This document shows positions 47,001 to 57,510 of a stretch of 64,000 nt of DNA, piece by piece. Every line of letters begins with the position of its first letter. The stretch's first letter is position 1. Made by a program: the position numbers and the translations under genes. This stretch comes from Sabellastarte sp. h YS-2021 (Eukaryota > Annelida > Polychaeta > Sabellida > Sabellidae): positions 22,937,464 to 23,001,463 of the forward strand of contig OZ024929.1 in assembly GCA_964017235.1 (NCBI GenBank), given 5' to 3'. Under the pieces are notes generated by a model that ran no database searches, was not told the origin of the DNA, and worked only from the letters and a program-made list of their open reading frames with translations.

Positions 47001-47531
47001 TCAAACTCTTTGTCCACGAAAATCTCGCGCCACAGCTATTTATATTCTATAAACTAGCCGTCAATAAACTAGCCGCAAATATGAAATACTGCAGTCGACA
47101 AATAAGTTATCGACCCCCAAAGATGTCAACACTCGCTGTCACACTTGTCCATTTGTCCATTTAATATATGTCATATTAGTCCTGTTTATGATGAATTACT
47201 TGTCCACTCATCTATTTCATATATTTCATATAACCCCTGTTTGTAATGCATTACTTGTCCATTTCTTTTTTTGTCATACAACCTCTGTTTCATTATGAAT
47301 TACTTGTCCACTTGTCCATTTCATATTTGTCACTTAACCCCTGTTTCATAATACATTCCCATTTCGTAGTACCTTGCTTGAGTGTGATAACTTTGTATAC
47401 TCCAACATTTGGCAAATATTTGGCACCACACAAAGGGTTAAAGGGTTGTAAAATCCAGATTTTGTTGTCATAGGCAACACAGGTACATTTTCATAAGTAA
47501 GTGTCATTTCTTGAAGAGCAAGCCTGGTGTT

Positions 47532-47565
<34 letters not shown>

Positions 47566-50500
47566 TTCAGTAATCAGAAGATAAAAGTTTTCAATCCCGC
47601 AGAGGCATGCTAGTTTATTTACAGTTGAGTGGTAATATAAAATACTTACATGCAGTAAGAGAATATCTTAGTTCTCTGTAAACTGAGGTGGAGTTGGTGA
47701 AACAGAATTCAAATAAACAAGTGATCATTGGGATTTACAACTGAAAACATGATGTGCAAATAAAACAAAAGTTAAGCATAAACATAATAGACTGGTGAAT
47801 ACATACACAAAATACCACAAGAAATGCAATAAACTGAATAGCTTTCTATGATTTAGTTAATAGACGGCTGAAGCCCAATAGAATATATAAATTTATCTTG
47901 TACTGATCATTTGAAAATTTTGAAATAATAAAACAAATAATGCATTTAAAATATTAATATTAAAATGATATTTATTGAGTTTCAATAATGATATTTATTT
48001 TTATTGAGTTTCATGCTTCATAATTTGATATTCTCAGAAATATTATTTTCAGAAATAACAACCAGAACTCGGAGAAAGAGATGACCTTCAAACAATTCAT
48101 CAAGTTTATGAGGAAACTGGGTGATCCACAGTTGGTTGAAAACATATACAACTCCATAGTCAAAGAACCTATCACGGTAAGGATCTTTTAACATTGTCTG
48201 GGGGCCTTATTAACCAAAATAAAAACTAGAGTTGGGTTTTAAATATTTATTTAACATTTAAACAAAATCCTTTTATAGACAAACATGAGGGCTTCTTGTC
48301 CCCAATTATATATTTTGTTTAAATAACAGTGTATATCTATTTTCCAGTTTCAATAATTTTATTTTTATTTAATTATGATAGCTATGCATTTTCAACTCGT
48401 CCAAGTTTGCAGTGAATTTACTTCTCGCCACAGATATTTTTGCAACAAAATTAAAAAATTTGTTAAGCCAAATTTTCCAGTTCTTAAAGATATACGCTGG
48501 TAACCTGTTGGACTGTTGGCTTCATTTTCAAAACTTTCACTCTCCAGTACAAGTACCCCAACAATGGTTTTCCAAAGTATTTCAGCCCCTACCTTACTCA
48601 AGTATCATGTACCTACAACACCAGGCACAGCAAACCTGCCAGAAATGACCTTAACAGGGGCGGATCCAGCCTTTAAGTAAAGTGGGGGTTCACATCAGAT
48701 TTAGGAGGAGGGTCACATCAGACAAACTATAACTAAGGGGGTTGGGGGGGGCATGCCCCCCTCCCCCGGGAATAAATGAATTTTTGGTAAAAATATAGTG
48801 CATTTCCTGTAAATTTAACACCACTCTCAAGAAATAATTTTGTACTTTGGGTTGAACCCCTTAACATTATTTTTCAAGGGGGGGGGGGAAGGTTTGAACC
48901 CCCTGAACCCCCCCCCCCCCCTCCTGGATCTGCTAGTGCTTAATGTTCTACAGTGGCTGTCCTCTGTGCACAAATCGGCAAAGCATATTAGCCACAGCAT
49001 TGCATTACATGCTCTAATTTTGTGGAATGACCACCCAAAGGACATCTGGCCAGCCCATCCCCTTCCATCTTTCAGACAGAAATTTAAAACAAAAATGTTA
49101 TGTACAGCCTACCCTTTTGTAGCCCTTCCGTCTCATTGGTGTCAATGTTATTGACCTGCTATGGCCCTTGATTCTGAATTGTTTTTTTTTCTTTTTCGCC
49201 TTATGTTTCTAGCACTTAAGACTCATATATCATATAATAGAGATTAAGTGCTATAGAATTACTCATTATATTTCTTAGCAATGTGTTGGGCTGGGTTTCA
49301 CTGTTCACTGGATGTTTGTTTCCTTGTCTCACCGCCAGGTTCTCCACTTAGCCGGCAGAGAGAAAACAAAAGATGACTGGACATTTTGGGAGAAATACAC
49401 AGTGGTCATGTGCTATGGCAAACTAGAGTTTTGTGACAGGAGCAATCAAGACAAGCCACCCAGGGTCCTGTATGTGAGCAGCAAAGCCATCAGTACTCGG
49501 GTAAAATCTGGCCTGCAAGCCTTCAGCGCTTCCAAGAAACTCAATCATCGACTGGAACTGTTTGTGATGGATAAGGAGACCAAAGTGATTATACAGTTGG
49601 CATTTGACTCGGATTATGAACTGGAGGTATGTGTTTGATAGACATACTGCATTCAGTTACTTTAAGGCATGGTTTATAAATCAAGGACTGCCAGAACAGA
49701 GGCCTGCTAAATTGAGCAAAAAAAAAATAATGAAGTTATTGTCGTTTAAATAGTATAGAAAAATAATTGAAACACTTCTAAAGGCACTGAAGTGGCGTAG
49801 CTATCTCTCAAAGCAGGGAGTATAAACATCCCAAAAAGCAGGGTCAATTTTCCAGGCTAAAAGAAATATTTTTTAGACCTGTTGATTGAATTACAATAAA
49901 AGTGACAAAAAGAACAAAGCCACGTTACTGGATATCAGGACCCATGTACGTAAAAAGAAACAGCTCACCACTTTACATTCAGCAAAACCCCTTTCAGACA
50001 GTTTCCGTAGCACTGGTAAGAGCTAGAACATATGTGAGCGGTCATTTTAGGCAATATTGTAGTTATCAGAGGGAATGTAAACACACTGCTCATACCACAT
50101 TGGATATAAGTAATGTTTTATTCCATAATGCATCCATATACATAAGTTGTATTCAGTTTCTGGCAAAGGAATCATTATTTTTGACACGTAATCATATGAT
50201 CACATTTTCATTGGTTTTTATGCCTAAACATGCATGCATATCTGCCAAGGGTTTTAACACCCCCCTTAAACATCTGTGTACAACATTGACTGGAGAGAGA
50301 GATCTAGTTGTGAGCATTGCATTTACAGGCAACAGGCAGTTCAGGTGATAAAGTGACCTTAAAATGTCTTATTAATTTACAATAAAATTGAACAAAATGA
50401 ATAAAAAAGAAGTGTCATATTAAAATAGATGTGGTATCATTCAAATTTCATGTAATTCAAATGTTGGTTTCCCTATATCATTAAATGGATTATCAGTCCC

Positions 50501-51962
50501 TTAAAGATCAATTTTGTTCTCTTTTTTGCAGGGATGGCACAGAGATTTTGAGAAAAATGCCACGGCTATGGTATCTGGAGTCAAACCTATGATCCAAGAA
50601 ATCCAGAGAAGGCCCAGTGAGCAAAACATTGGTATCAGGAAAAGTGTAAATCGTGAGAAACCTCAGCAAGACAAGGTACCAGTGCTGGACCAAAAGGAAA
50701 TTGAAGAAAAGATCCGTACTGTGTTCCTTGGCATGGATAAAGATGGCAATGGTTTGATGGACAAGGACGAATTCAAAACCTTGATCCATGTTCTTGAGGT
50801 GGACATTGATGACGAGCAGCTTGAGTTGGTCTTTGGCATCATTGATATGGATGGCAGCGGTCATGTGGCTTTTGAGGAATTCTTCCGATACATGATGATG
50901 GTGGTCGGATTGAACATATCCAGCTCTCAGAATGAAGGAGATGATGATATGCATATTGTGAAGGCATTCAGAAAAGCCGACAATGAGAGTATAGGTGTCT
51001 TGGATTTCAAGGAATTTATTGAATTTCTTATCTCTGCTGGCCAGATAGAGAAGATACCTATTGCAGTTGAAATGTTCCAAGAATGTGATGTCGATGGAAA
51101 TGGTACACTGGAGTATGAACAATTCAGAGACATCTTCCTGATGCTCGGCATTAGCAAAACCGAAGTGGTCACAGAGAAGGAGAGGAATGCACAGCTTCTC
51201 TTGAAACAAGGATTGAGGAAAATCTGTCATTCTGCAGATGTCTCTAAAATGGCTACATTCTTGGAGGAGAGATGGAAGAAATTTGCTGGTCTGAAGCGGT
51301 ATGACAAGCATGATAATCTGGTGATGGAAGGTGGTGAATTGGTGAAGGATCTATTACCAGGGTCCTACAAGCTGTCAGATCTCTCGTTTTTTGACCCTCC
51401 TAAGGTCTTGCCAAAGCATATTGTGGCTGTTGAAGGGGCCAAATGGAGATCTAAAGTGAAGGGAGAGAAATCTGGTGAATTAACATTCGTGGGAAATTTT
51501 AATGGCATTGTCCCAACATGTCTCGCTACTCCTGAAAGCCTCTCCTATTACAACTGCACCCTGACAGGCCAGTCTGAGCAGGACTATACCCTTGTGTACC
51601 GCCATGGTGTTATTGACTTTGATTACTCCCAGAAATACCTGGAAGAATATGTCATGAAGGGCATGGGGGGATCTGGCATTGAGAAGCATGGATTTGATCA
51701 TCTAGATTGTCCGCTGGATGATGACTCTGGGGTGATGGTGATTGGGAAATATGTTGACAAAGACACACTCCATCTCACTGGCTTCATTGTCCCAAAGTGT
51801 CACACTGTATTCATACCAGCTAACACAGTACACAGCAATGACTACCTGCGTGGCACGTGGCGAACTATGCTTTCCGATGAAGCAGACATAGACCATGTGC
51901 AGTTTGTGAGGTATGATAATGGAAAGAAGAAGCATTTCCACTTAACATTCGAAGATGTCTGA
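43882..51962 (+). CDS. Predicted PH / EF-hand / cupin-like multidomain protein (five coding exons)
   Basis: Exons 43882-44049, 45756-46027, 48053-48176, 49339-49626 and 50532-51962 join in frame to about 760 residues. All introns are GT-AG and phases agree at every join; the donor of intron 2 (GTTCGT) is weak. An AG after a T-rich tract at 43853 suggests a further 5' untranslated exon. Residues 1-188 are helical and unassigned. About 199-300 resembles a PH domain (WTFWEKYTVVMCYGKLEF ... ending in a Trp helix, GWHRDFEKN). EF-hand loops start at Asp353 (DKDGNGLMDKDE), Asp389 (DMDGSGHVAFEE), Asp434 (degenerate) and Asp470 (DVDGNGTLEYEQ). Residues about 570-760 contain HTVFIPANTVHSND, like cupin motif 2. 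It is probably a cytosolic, calcium-responsive, membrane-associated protein. No signal peptide or membrane segment is seen. I do not recognise the family; the cupin reading is an inference. Confidence 0.85.
44050..45755 (+). other. Intron 1
   Basis: 1706 bases, GT-AG. No gene inside. It contains a hairpin-forming patch near 44730-44770 and a weak copy of the dispersed repeat seen at 4700 and 57510 (about 45100-45270). Confidence 0.7.
45756..46027 (+). CDS. Exon 2 of the PH/EF-hand/cupin-like gene
   Basis: 272 bases beginning VQFGDFKRYALLTLKPAA. It leaves two bases (GG) to complete a Gly codon with exon 3. The donor GTTCGT is non-consensus at position +3. Helical content, no recognised domain. 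Confidence 0.8.
47135..47370. repeat. Tandem repeat of ~50-55 bp, about four units
   Basis: Units contain GAATTACTTGTCCACTTGTC then CATTTCATATxTGTCATA and CCCCTGTTT. Located in intron 2 of the host gene. Confidence 0.8.
47534..47562. repeat. TA microsatellite
   Basis: About 14 uninterrupted TA units. Confidence 0.95.
48053..48176 (+). CDS. Exon 3 of the PH/EF-hand/cupin-like gene
   Basis: Encodes the end of the N-terminal region with MTFKQFIKFMRKLGDP. Acceptor TTATTTTCAG, donor ACG then GTAAGG. Ends in phase 0. Confidence 0.8.
48177..49338 (+). other. Intron 3
   Basis: 1162 bases, GT-AG. It carries G- and C-runs near 48880-48930 that can pair with each other, and a LINE 3' end at 48940-49260. 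Confidence 0.7.
48940..49260 (+). pseudogene. CR1/L2-like LINE 3' end fragment in intron 3
   Basis: Plus-strand translation gives HISHSIALHALILWNDHPKD, then PLPSFRQKFKTKMLCTAYPF and a stop at 49152. The pattern APxLWNxLPxxIR...SFKKxLKTxLF is the usual ORF2 C-terminus of CR1/L2 LINEs. The following 3' region ends in a hairpin AGCACTTAAG ... TTAAGTGCTA, as in the tails of these elements. It is in the same orientation as the host gene. Confidence 0.65.
49339..49626 (+). CDS. Exon 4 of the PH/EF-hand/cupin-like gene (PH core)
   Basis: 96 codons, phase 0 at both ends, residues 189-284. Contains the beta-rich core of the PH-like domain from WTFWEKYTVVMCYGKLEF to the strand before YELE. The closing helix with its Trp is encoded at the start of exon 5. 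Confidence 0.85.
49627..50531 (+). other. Intron 4
   Basis: 905 bases, GTATGT at the donor and TTTTTTGCAG at the acceptor. A 148-codon ORF at 49902-50348 lies inside it but has no recognisable domain and is treated as chance. Confidence 0.7.
50532..51962 (+). CDS. Exon 5 of the PH/EF-hand/cupin-like gene (EF-hands and C-terminal domain)
   Basis: 476 codons plus TGA at 51960-51962. Encodes the PH closing helix, four EF-hand loops (loop starts at genome positions about 50736, 50844, 50979 and 51087) and the cupin-like C-terminal part. The third loop lacks a good ligand at position 5 and the fourth has Gln instead of Glu at position 12, so loops 1 and 2 are the likely calcium sites. The ORF is far longer and more conserved-looking than anything else in the middle of the window. 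Confidence 0.93.
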   Translation, partial: GWHRDFEKNATAMVSGVKPMIQEIQRRPSEQNIGIRKSVNREKPQQDKVPVLDQKEIEEKIRTVFLGMDKDGNGLMDKDEFKTLIHVLEVDIDDEQLELVFGIIDMDGSGHVAFEEFFRYMMMVVGLNISSSQNEGDDDMHIVKAFRKADNESIGVLDFKEFIEFLISAGQIEKIPIAVEMFQECDVDGNGTLEYEQFRDIFLMLGISKTEVVTEKERNAQLLLKQGLRKICHSADVSKMATFLEERWKKFAGLKRYDKHDNLVMEGGELVKDLLPGSYKLSDLSFFDPPKVLPKHIVAVEGAKWRSKVKGEKSGELTFVGNFNGIVPTCLATPESLSYYNCTLTGQSEQDYTLVYRHGVIDFDYSQKYLEEYVMKGMGGSGIEKHGFDHLDCPLDDDSGVMVIGKYVDKDTLHLTGFIVPKCHTVFIPANTVHSNDYLRGTWRTMLSDEADIDHVQFVRYDNGKKKHFHLTFEDV

Positions 51963-53050
51963 ATGTCAACTATTTGTGTACAACATGATCATTTTGGACT
52001 GCTCAAGAATTTGTGCCATGGTTAAGATTGTTGATAAAATTGTACATAAGCGTTAACAGTGGGAAATAGTCAGACTTGTTTGTGAAATGACACGGATAAA
52101 ACTGTGATTTAGATGGTATTATTGAATATGTTTTTAAAAGCAGAAATTCTATTACGAAGGCTGGACTTTGCTTGAATATTGTTATCTTATTTTCTTACGT
52201 TGAGGAAAAAACATATTATGAGGAACCTTTTTGTTGGTGTTGTTACTAAATATAAAGTGTATACCACAATATGTTAACACTAAACAATAGGTTTTGTATG
52301 TATTAACTTCTTAATGATACATGTGAATATATAGTATATATTATATGCTACAAACATTACACTATCTAGAAAGCACGGACCTCCACCATGGTATGGTTCC
52401 AAAATGTGGCATGTTTTTTGTATCCATGGTATGATCTGGATCTTTCCTTAAATGTAATTTTTTCTTCATTTGGCCAGGCCCTCCCCCCACACAATTCATG
52501 AAGACGCACCCATTACTTTTGTAGTGATACCAGCAAAACAGTCTCTCAAAATACATGGAAAATTGGATCCTTGAAAATATGAATTTTTGTATCCAGAATC
52601 TGATCCAGACCTTTCTCAAAATTTAATCACTGCTTTCTTTGGTCAGGCCATAACCACAAAAAAAATATTCAGGAAGATCTGTTCATTACCTTAGGAGTTA
52701 TCAAGATGAAAACAAACAGACAGATAAATAAACACATTAAAACATAACTTTATGGTAGATATCAAAATATAAATTAATACACCTAATAGGTGATCCATAT
52801 GTTATATACAAAACATGTATTAGCTTTTTTCAGGGAGTATGACATTGTATAATAAATATTTTTCCAATGTACTTTCCTGTTTAACCTTACTATCACATTC
52901 CTCCAGTCCCCCAACAAGGAAAATGCATTATGGGATTATTATTTTATTTACAAAACAAGTAAATAAATGTAAATACTAAAACACAATTTATAAACATGAA
53001 TAATGCACATCAAGCTAGGCCATAAACTAACTTTGACTTTGACATGTATA
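51963..53050. other. 3' untranslated region and intergenic stretch
   Basis: No further gene. An AATAAA at about 52851-52856 is a possible poly(A) signal for the host gene, though nearer variants (TATAAA at about 52251) may be used. It includes a tandem duplication at 52380-52720. Confidence 0.4.
52380..52720. repeat. Tandem duplication, ~169-bp period
   Basis: Two diverged copies share TTTTTGTATCCA, ATCTGxxCCTTTC and TTTGGxCAGGCC in the same order, with the TTTTTGTATCC phrase at 52416 and 52585. Confidence 0.65.
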
Positions 53051-53440
53051 CATAAGGTCAGATGTAAGGTCAAACTGACTATTAAGCATTACAAAACTAA
53101 TGTGTGACATAATAAAGTTTGCCCTACCCAAAAGGTGGAGAGAAGCCTGACCTCGGAGTTTATAACAGTTGAAAGGTCAAAGGTCACATGAGGTGAATAA
53201 CTAAAGCAGATATAACAGTAACACGTTATAAGTTTGCAGTAAATACATAAAGGTCAGACGAGCAGTCAAACCAGCCGCTAAGCATTAAAGACCCATTGTG
53301 ACATAATCAAGTAAGGAGAAAAAAGGAGAAAGAGAAACATGACCTAAGAATATATAACAGTTGGGAAGTCAAAAGTCACACAAGGTCAAATAAGTAAAAC
53401 AGTATATACAAAGTAATAAAGTTGTTAACTGCGAACCTTA
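53051..53440. repeat. Two ~195-bp tandem units at the 3' side of the second YR retrotransposon
   Basis: Units 53051-53245 and 53246-53440 share CATAAGGTCAGA, CAAAC, TAAGCATTA, TGTGACATAAT, TATAACAGTTG and GTCACA(CA/TG)AGGT. They lie just downstream, in element sense, of the decayed recombinase (53522-54307), so they are probably part of the element's terminal region. Confidence 0.75.
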
Positions 53441-53521
53441 AAATTGAATAACAATGTGAAGGTTCTACAAGAACATGAATTTAGAGGCAAAGCAAGGCCC
53501 CAAACACCCAGTATAAATAGG

Positions 53522-54307
53522 CTAAGCAATAAGGTGGTGTTGGAAGGCAGAGGCCACCTGAGATGAGGCAGAGGGGGGAACTAAAATGTATCTCCACACA
53601 CAGGAGGAGGACCAAGTCCCTTGCACCTGGATATGTTCAATGGGAACCCCTCTGGAAAAAGCCCAAGTTGCAACATCCCCAATGGTAGTAGAGGAAACCT
53701 GGTCCTGCATGGTTTTTGACCACTGAATGATAACAGTGGCCCCAGCATCTGAAAAAATGACATATCCTACACAAAGGTGCCTGGAAGAATCAAAAGCATT
53801 CACAGCATATGACAATATATTAGATAACCTTAAAAAGGAAAAGAAAGTGAACAAATATAAGGCTGTGAAAACCAGTGAATTGGGAAGATGATGAGAAACA
53901 GTGACAATCTTAAGTAACAATTGGTCATCCACCAGGAAGGTGATTCTTGGTTGAAATTTTCTATTTATTTTTAAAGATTTGACAAATAAAGGCAGTCTCT
54001 GATTACTAAATAGTGTAGTATCACAAGCATAAATTATGCATATTGATCTGATAGCAGTAAGATGATTAACAATATTGTCAGGAGACATACCGGATTCTGC
54101 CAAATACTCCATGAAAGCCAGAATGTCTATGGTAGAGATCCGATGCAGGCACAGGTCCATAACCACCAGGAAGGCCAGGAAAAGCTTGAACATACACTGA
54201 TAAGAGTCCAAAGTGGCTGGTCTGAAGCTGAAGCCCAGCCACAGTCTGTCAAAAGCCCTGGAGGCCAGGGGGCCTCTCAATGCATCAGGATCTGAAACAT
54301 AAGACAC
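53522..54307 (-). pseudogene. Tyrosine recombinase of the second element, deleted
   Basis: A 261-codon open frame. The N-terminal half is well preserved (RPATLDSYQCMFKLFLAF, ILAFMEYLAESGMSPDNIV, FFSFLRLSNIL with the catalytic Arg, TVIIQWSKTMQDQ). Then about 80-90 residues are missing, including the HxxR motif, and the frame resumes at TWAFSRGVPIEHIQVQGTW and VWRYI with the Tyr nucleophile. The deletion keeps the frame open, so length alone would make it look intact. It cannot be catalytically active. Confidence 0.85.
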
Positions 54308-54379
54308 AAGCTAAATATAATGATTAAGCAATGTAAGATTTATATGAGTGTCAATCCATATAGGGGATTGGACTAATTA

Positions 54380-55358
54380 TGATAATTTTTCGTGATTATC
54401 TGGTGTAAGGTGCCATCTAGAAAGAAGATCCACCACTCTGTTATCAGAACCCTTTATATGTGAGACTATCCATGAAATGTTGAACATAGCCGTCAACAGC
54501 CAAACATCCTGGCACATGTAGATAACACCTGATCTCTAGTGTTACCATATGTTAACACATCCACGACTGCCCAGTTATCACAACAGATATGTATACATTT
54601 ATTAGCCCACAAGGCAGCCCACACCTTCAAAGCCACCACCACATTAAGCATTACAAGTTGTACAATATCATAACTATTAAAACCCCTAGGAAGAGGGATA
54701 CTGTAAACAAAATTTTAGTAACAACCACCCAGACCTTGAAGAGAAGCATTCAAATGAATGCGAATATTAAGGGGTCTGATATCATATATACTGATCCCAT
54801 TGTAGGACTTGAGAAAGGCCTAAACCCATAAGAGATCTTTAGAAAATTCTTGAGTGAGAACTATTTGTTGGTTGCTGGAATTGTCTCTTAATACTTGCAG
54901 CATACGGTTTAAAAATACCTAGTTGGTTTTTCACATTTAGAGATGTATAACAAGAGACCTAACAGAGAATGGAGTTCATTTTTTGTAACTATTCTCTTAT
55001 CTGACCAATCATGAGACACTTTGACTATTTCGAATAACTTATCAGCAGAAATAGATATGGTTCTGTTAACTGTATCAAAAAGTATACCTAAACAGATCAC
55101 TTTGGTATCTGGGGGACACAGTTTCTTATGGCTAATGTCCAAACCTAGATACTGAAGCAAATTCAACAAGTACTGATAAGAAGAGTCTATAGATGAGGGT
55201 AAACAGCAATATATGAGGTCATCAACGTTATTCATGAGTGCATTATGACCATTTTTTGCCATGATATACCTGATGCTATAGCTGATCTTACTAAAGGAAA
55301 AAGATCCCAAATGATAACCGAACTGTTCTATCAAAGTCCAGAGGAAAGCCATATTCAA
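54380..55358 (-). pseudogene. RT-RNase H remnant of the second element
   Basis: 55358-54909 encodes the distal part of RT: NNVDDLIYCCLPSS, where the active-site box should read Y-x-DD, then LLQYLGLDISHKKLCPPDTK and LHSLLGLLLYISKCEKPTR. Further along in other frames come RNase H pieces such as IHICCDNWAVVDVL and NRVVDLLSRWHLTPDNHE. The RT fingers and motif A region upstream are deleted. Confidence 0.8.
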
Positions 55359-55749
55359 TCAAGTCAACTTACGCCAACTTGACACTTTTAATTTGGTTGT
55401 TTTTTTTTTATAGGAATGCGTAATCCAAAAAAAATTGGAGTACCACTGTCACGAATCATTTTATGAGCCTGCAACACACTAAGAATGCTGTGCCAAACTT
55501 TCGATGGACCCTGATATATTGCAATAGGGTGAAAGGAATGCAGCCAAATGTGGAACCCAGCTGTTGCATGCTCATCAAAAATTCCGGACATGAAGCACTA
55601 TCTGCCTGGTCACCAAGACCAAAGTCCTGTCATTCACTTTGAACTGGACATGCCTTCCTACTTTTAGCCAGACTGCTGACCTGACAATCACTGCCTCTGG
55701 ACAGACCAGGGCTGACACACTGATTGCTGTTTAGAGTACTGGCCTGTAT

Positions 55750-56984
55750 GTATTATTCAAAAACTCCACTGGATTCAAACACCGTGTCCCTTTGTGTACA
55801 AGTACTATCTAGTGCCATATCAGTCAACAGCTGAAAACGATTGTTGCAAGGAATATTAAAAACCTGATCACTACTTACTGTTTTCCTTTCAGTACTTGGC
55901 ACTTGGTGATAAACAAACTCTTGTTTACCTGAACTATGCATGATGCCCTGATGTGTGGCAACATTAACTTCAGTTCACCACCACTCTTATGTGACTTCAT
56001 AAACACAAAAGTACTGGCAGGTACTTGTCTATGGTGAATAGGAGCGACAGTATTAGCAGTAAACAATATCTGACTCCTCCCGGATGGTCCTGCAAAAACC
56101 AGTCATCCACTGGATGGGGGACAACTGATTATATGTTACTCGGTCCTTATTCTGACCTGCAAGGTCAAATTTGTGGGGCCACCTGACCCTGTGGGGAACA
56201 AAAACTTCCACTGAACCACCCCTTTGGGACTTAATTTTGTCCTTACCTGGCCTTGCATTTTCAGCCAGTTGCCCAAGTCTTTCCTGAACTTGTTCTTGTA
56301 TATTCAATTCTTGCTTCAACCTATCAGGTGGAGGGATATAGCCTATGTGAGGTGTCTCGGAGGCGTCATTTTCCTTTGGCCTACCTTGTAACAGTGAGAC
56401 ATGTGCTTTAGCGTTGGTATGCCATTATGATTTTTTAACCTTTGATCTGACTTTGGATTTGGTACCAGCATTGATAAGAGTATTCTTTTCAATGCTGTCC
56501 AACCGCTGACCCAATGCATGTAACTGCTCCATTTTTTTTTTATTAATAACTGTGTTCAGAGGTAGAGGAGTTTGAACCAGAGGTGCCAGTGTCCCCACCA
56601 CCAGCAGCAAAAGCACTCTGTCTATTGAAAGAACAGGGACAAATTTTGATCTGAATGCCGAATTAAATCAGATACATCAATGTCCGACAAACTGTCCAAA
56701 AGTTCAGAAAACACTTGCCCGGGCTGTGTTGACTCCATGTGACCCCTTGATGCCTTCACAAACTCTTTGTCAGTGGCCAGTTGAAGTTGGACAGGAATAC
56801 TGCACTCTCTTCTATTGGATCTGAGGTTATATCTGCCAGCCTCCATTGCAAAGCACACAAGCAAATAAGAAACTAAAAGACAATCTAAATTTTTTTTTTT
56901 TTTTGATGTGCACTGGTCAACTTTCAAAGTGACCTGAAAACTGCTGTTGGCAAGGACATATAACCCTAAACCAATAGAAAACAA
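55750..56984 (-). pseudogene. Gag remnant of the second element
   Basis: Begins near 56845 with MEAGRYNLRSNRRE in the frame 56984-56622, continues at 56616-56425, then 56319-56053 with KSQRGGSVEVFVPHRVRWPH and SPIQWMTGFCRTIREESD. That pattern is conserved in the Gag of the first element. Several frameshifts and stops. The segment 56066-55753 is probably its C-terminal remainder. Confidence 0.7.
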
Positions 56985-56999
56985 GATAACAAAACAGCA

Positions 57000-57510
57000 T
57001 GGGGCACACCTAAAATAATATTATGGTGGGAGATAAGGAATGAGCCCCGAGACACCTAAATGTCTCCCAGCAAAAAATTCGTATTTTTACATTAACTTGT
57101 CACCTCGTCTAAACCTGCCAGTTAGTCTCTTACCATATTATCATCTCTTCTACAGAGAATCATTTCTAGCTTTTGCAGTGACTTTACAAAGCAACAAAAT
57201 GGTTTTGTCAATCTGTAGTAAATAATCAGTAAGCTGTTCAGGTTTGGATGTCAGCCAGACTTTGTATGGGGGTGAAGTTAAAACTGGTGTTTTATCATCC
57301 ACCGCACGCCATATTCAACCAATTTCGGGGTATATACGGAGTGGGATATTTTTTTAATACTGTGGCGCCACCTGACCATGGATAATTGGTGTCAATAACT
57401 TCCGTTTATTCAATAATATCACAGAAACTATGTAGCAAAGAAATATATATTATATATAATCAGAAAGCGCTTCTATTCGTTTTTGTTGCATAAAAATCCA
57501 TACGGAAATG
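57000..57510. other. Noncoding stretch
   Basis: No gene seen. Possibly the outer end of the second YR element. Confidence 0.35.

Larger units (their letters stand above)
46028..48052 (+). other. Intron 2
   Basis: 2025 bases. 46080-47130 has a different texture from its surroundings (GC-richer edges, CAATCAC-rich centre) and may be an inserted repeat; no ends could be proven. It also holds a ~50-bp tandem repeat (47135-47370) and a TA microsatellite (47534-47562). Confidence 0.6.
53522..56984 (-). mobile_element. Degraded DIRS/Ngaro-type retrotransposon, relative of the 9.5-13.9 kb element
   Basis: Minus-strand order Gag (56984 to about 55750), RT-RNase H remnant (55358 to about 54380), YR (54307-53522). 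The Gag segment at 56319-56053 shares KSQRGG, VRWPHKFDLAGQNKDR and IREE with the first element, so the two belong to the same broad lineage. Most of the RT fingers and palm are deleted, and the catalytic HxxR of the YR is lost. Non-autonomous and inactive. Confidence 0.85.

Noticed and set aside
48880-48930. The facing G-run and C-run as a regulatory hairpin in intron 3
   Set aside because: The runs can pair, but homopolymer tracts of this kind occur several times in the window (20279, 24050, 41018), so no special role is supported.
49902-50348. A 148-codon plus-strand ORF inside intron 4
   Set aside because: No domain, no splice sites in phase with the gene, and intron 4 joins exons 4 and 5 in phase 0 without it.
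50508-51311. A 267-codon minus-strand ORF antisense to exon 5 of the host gene
   Set aside because: It is the mirror of the EF-hand coding frame. The EF-hand motifs, exon phases and splice sites support the plus strand, and the antisense translation has no recognisable domain.
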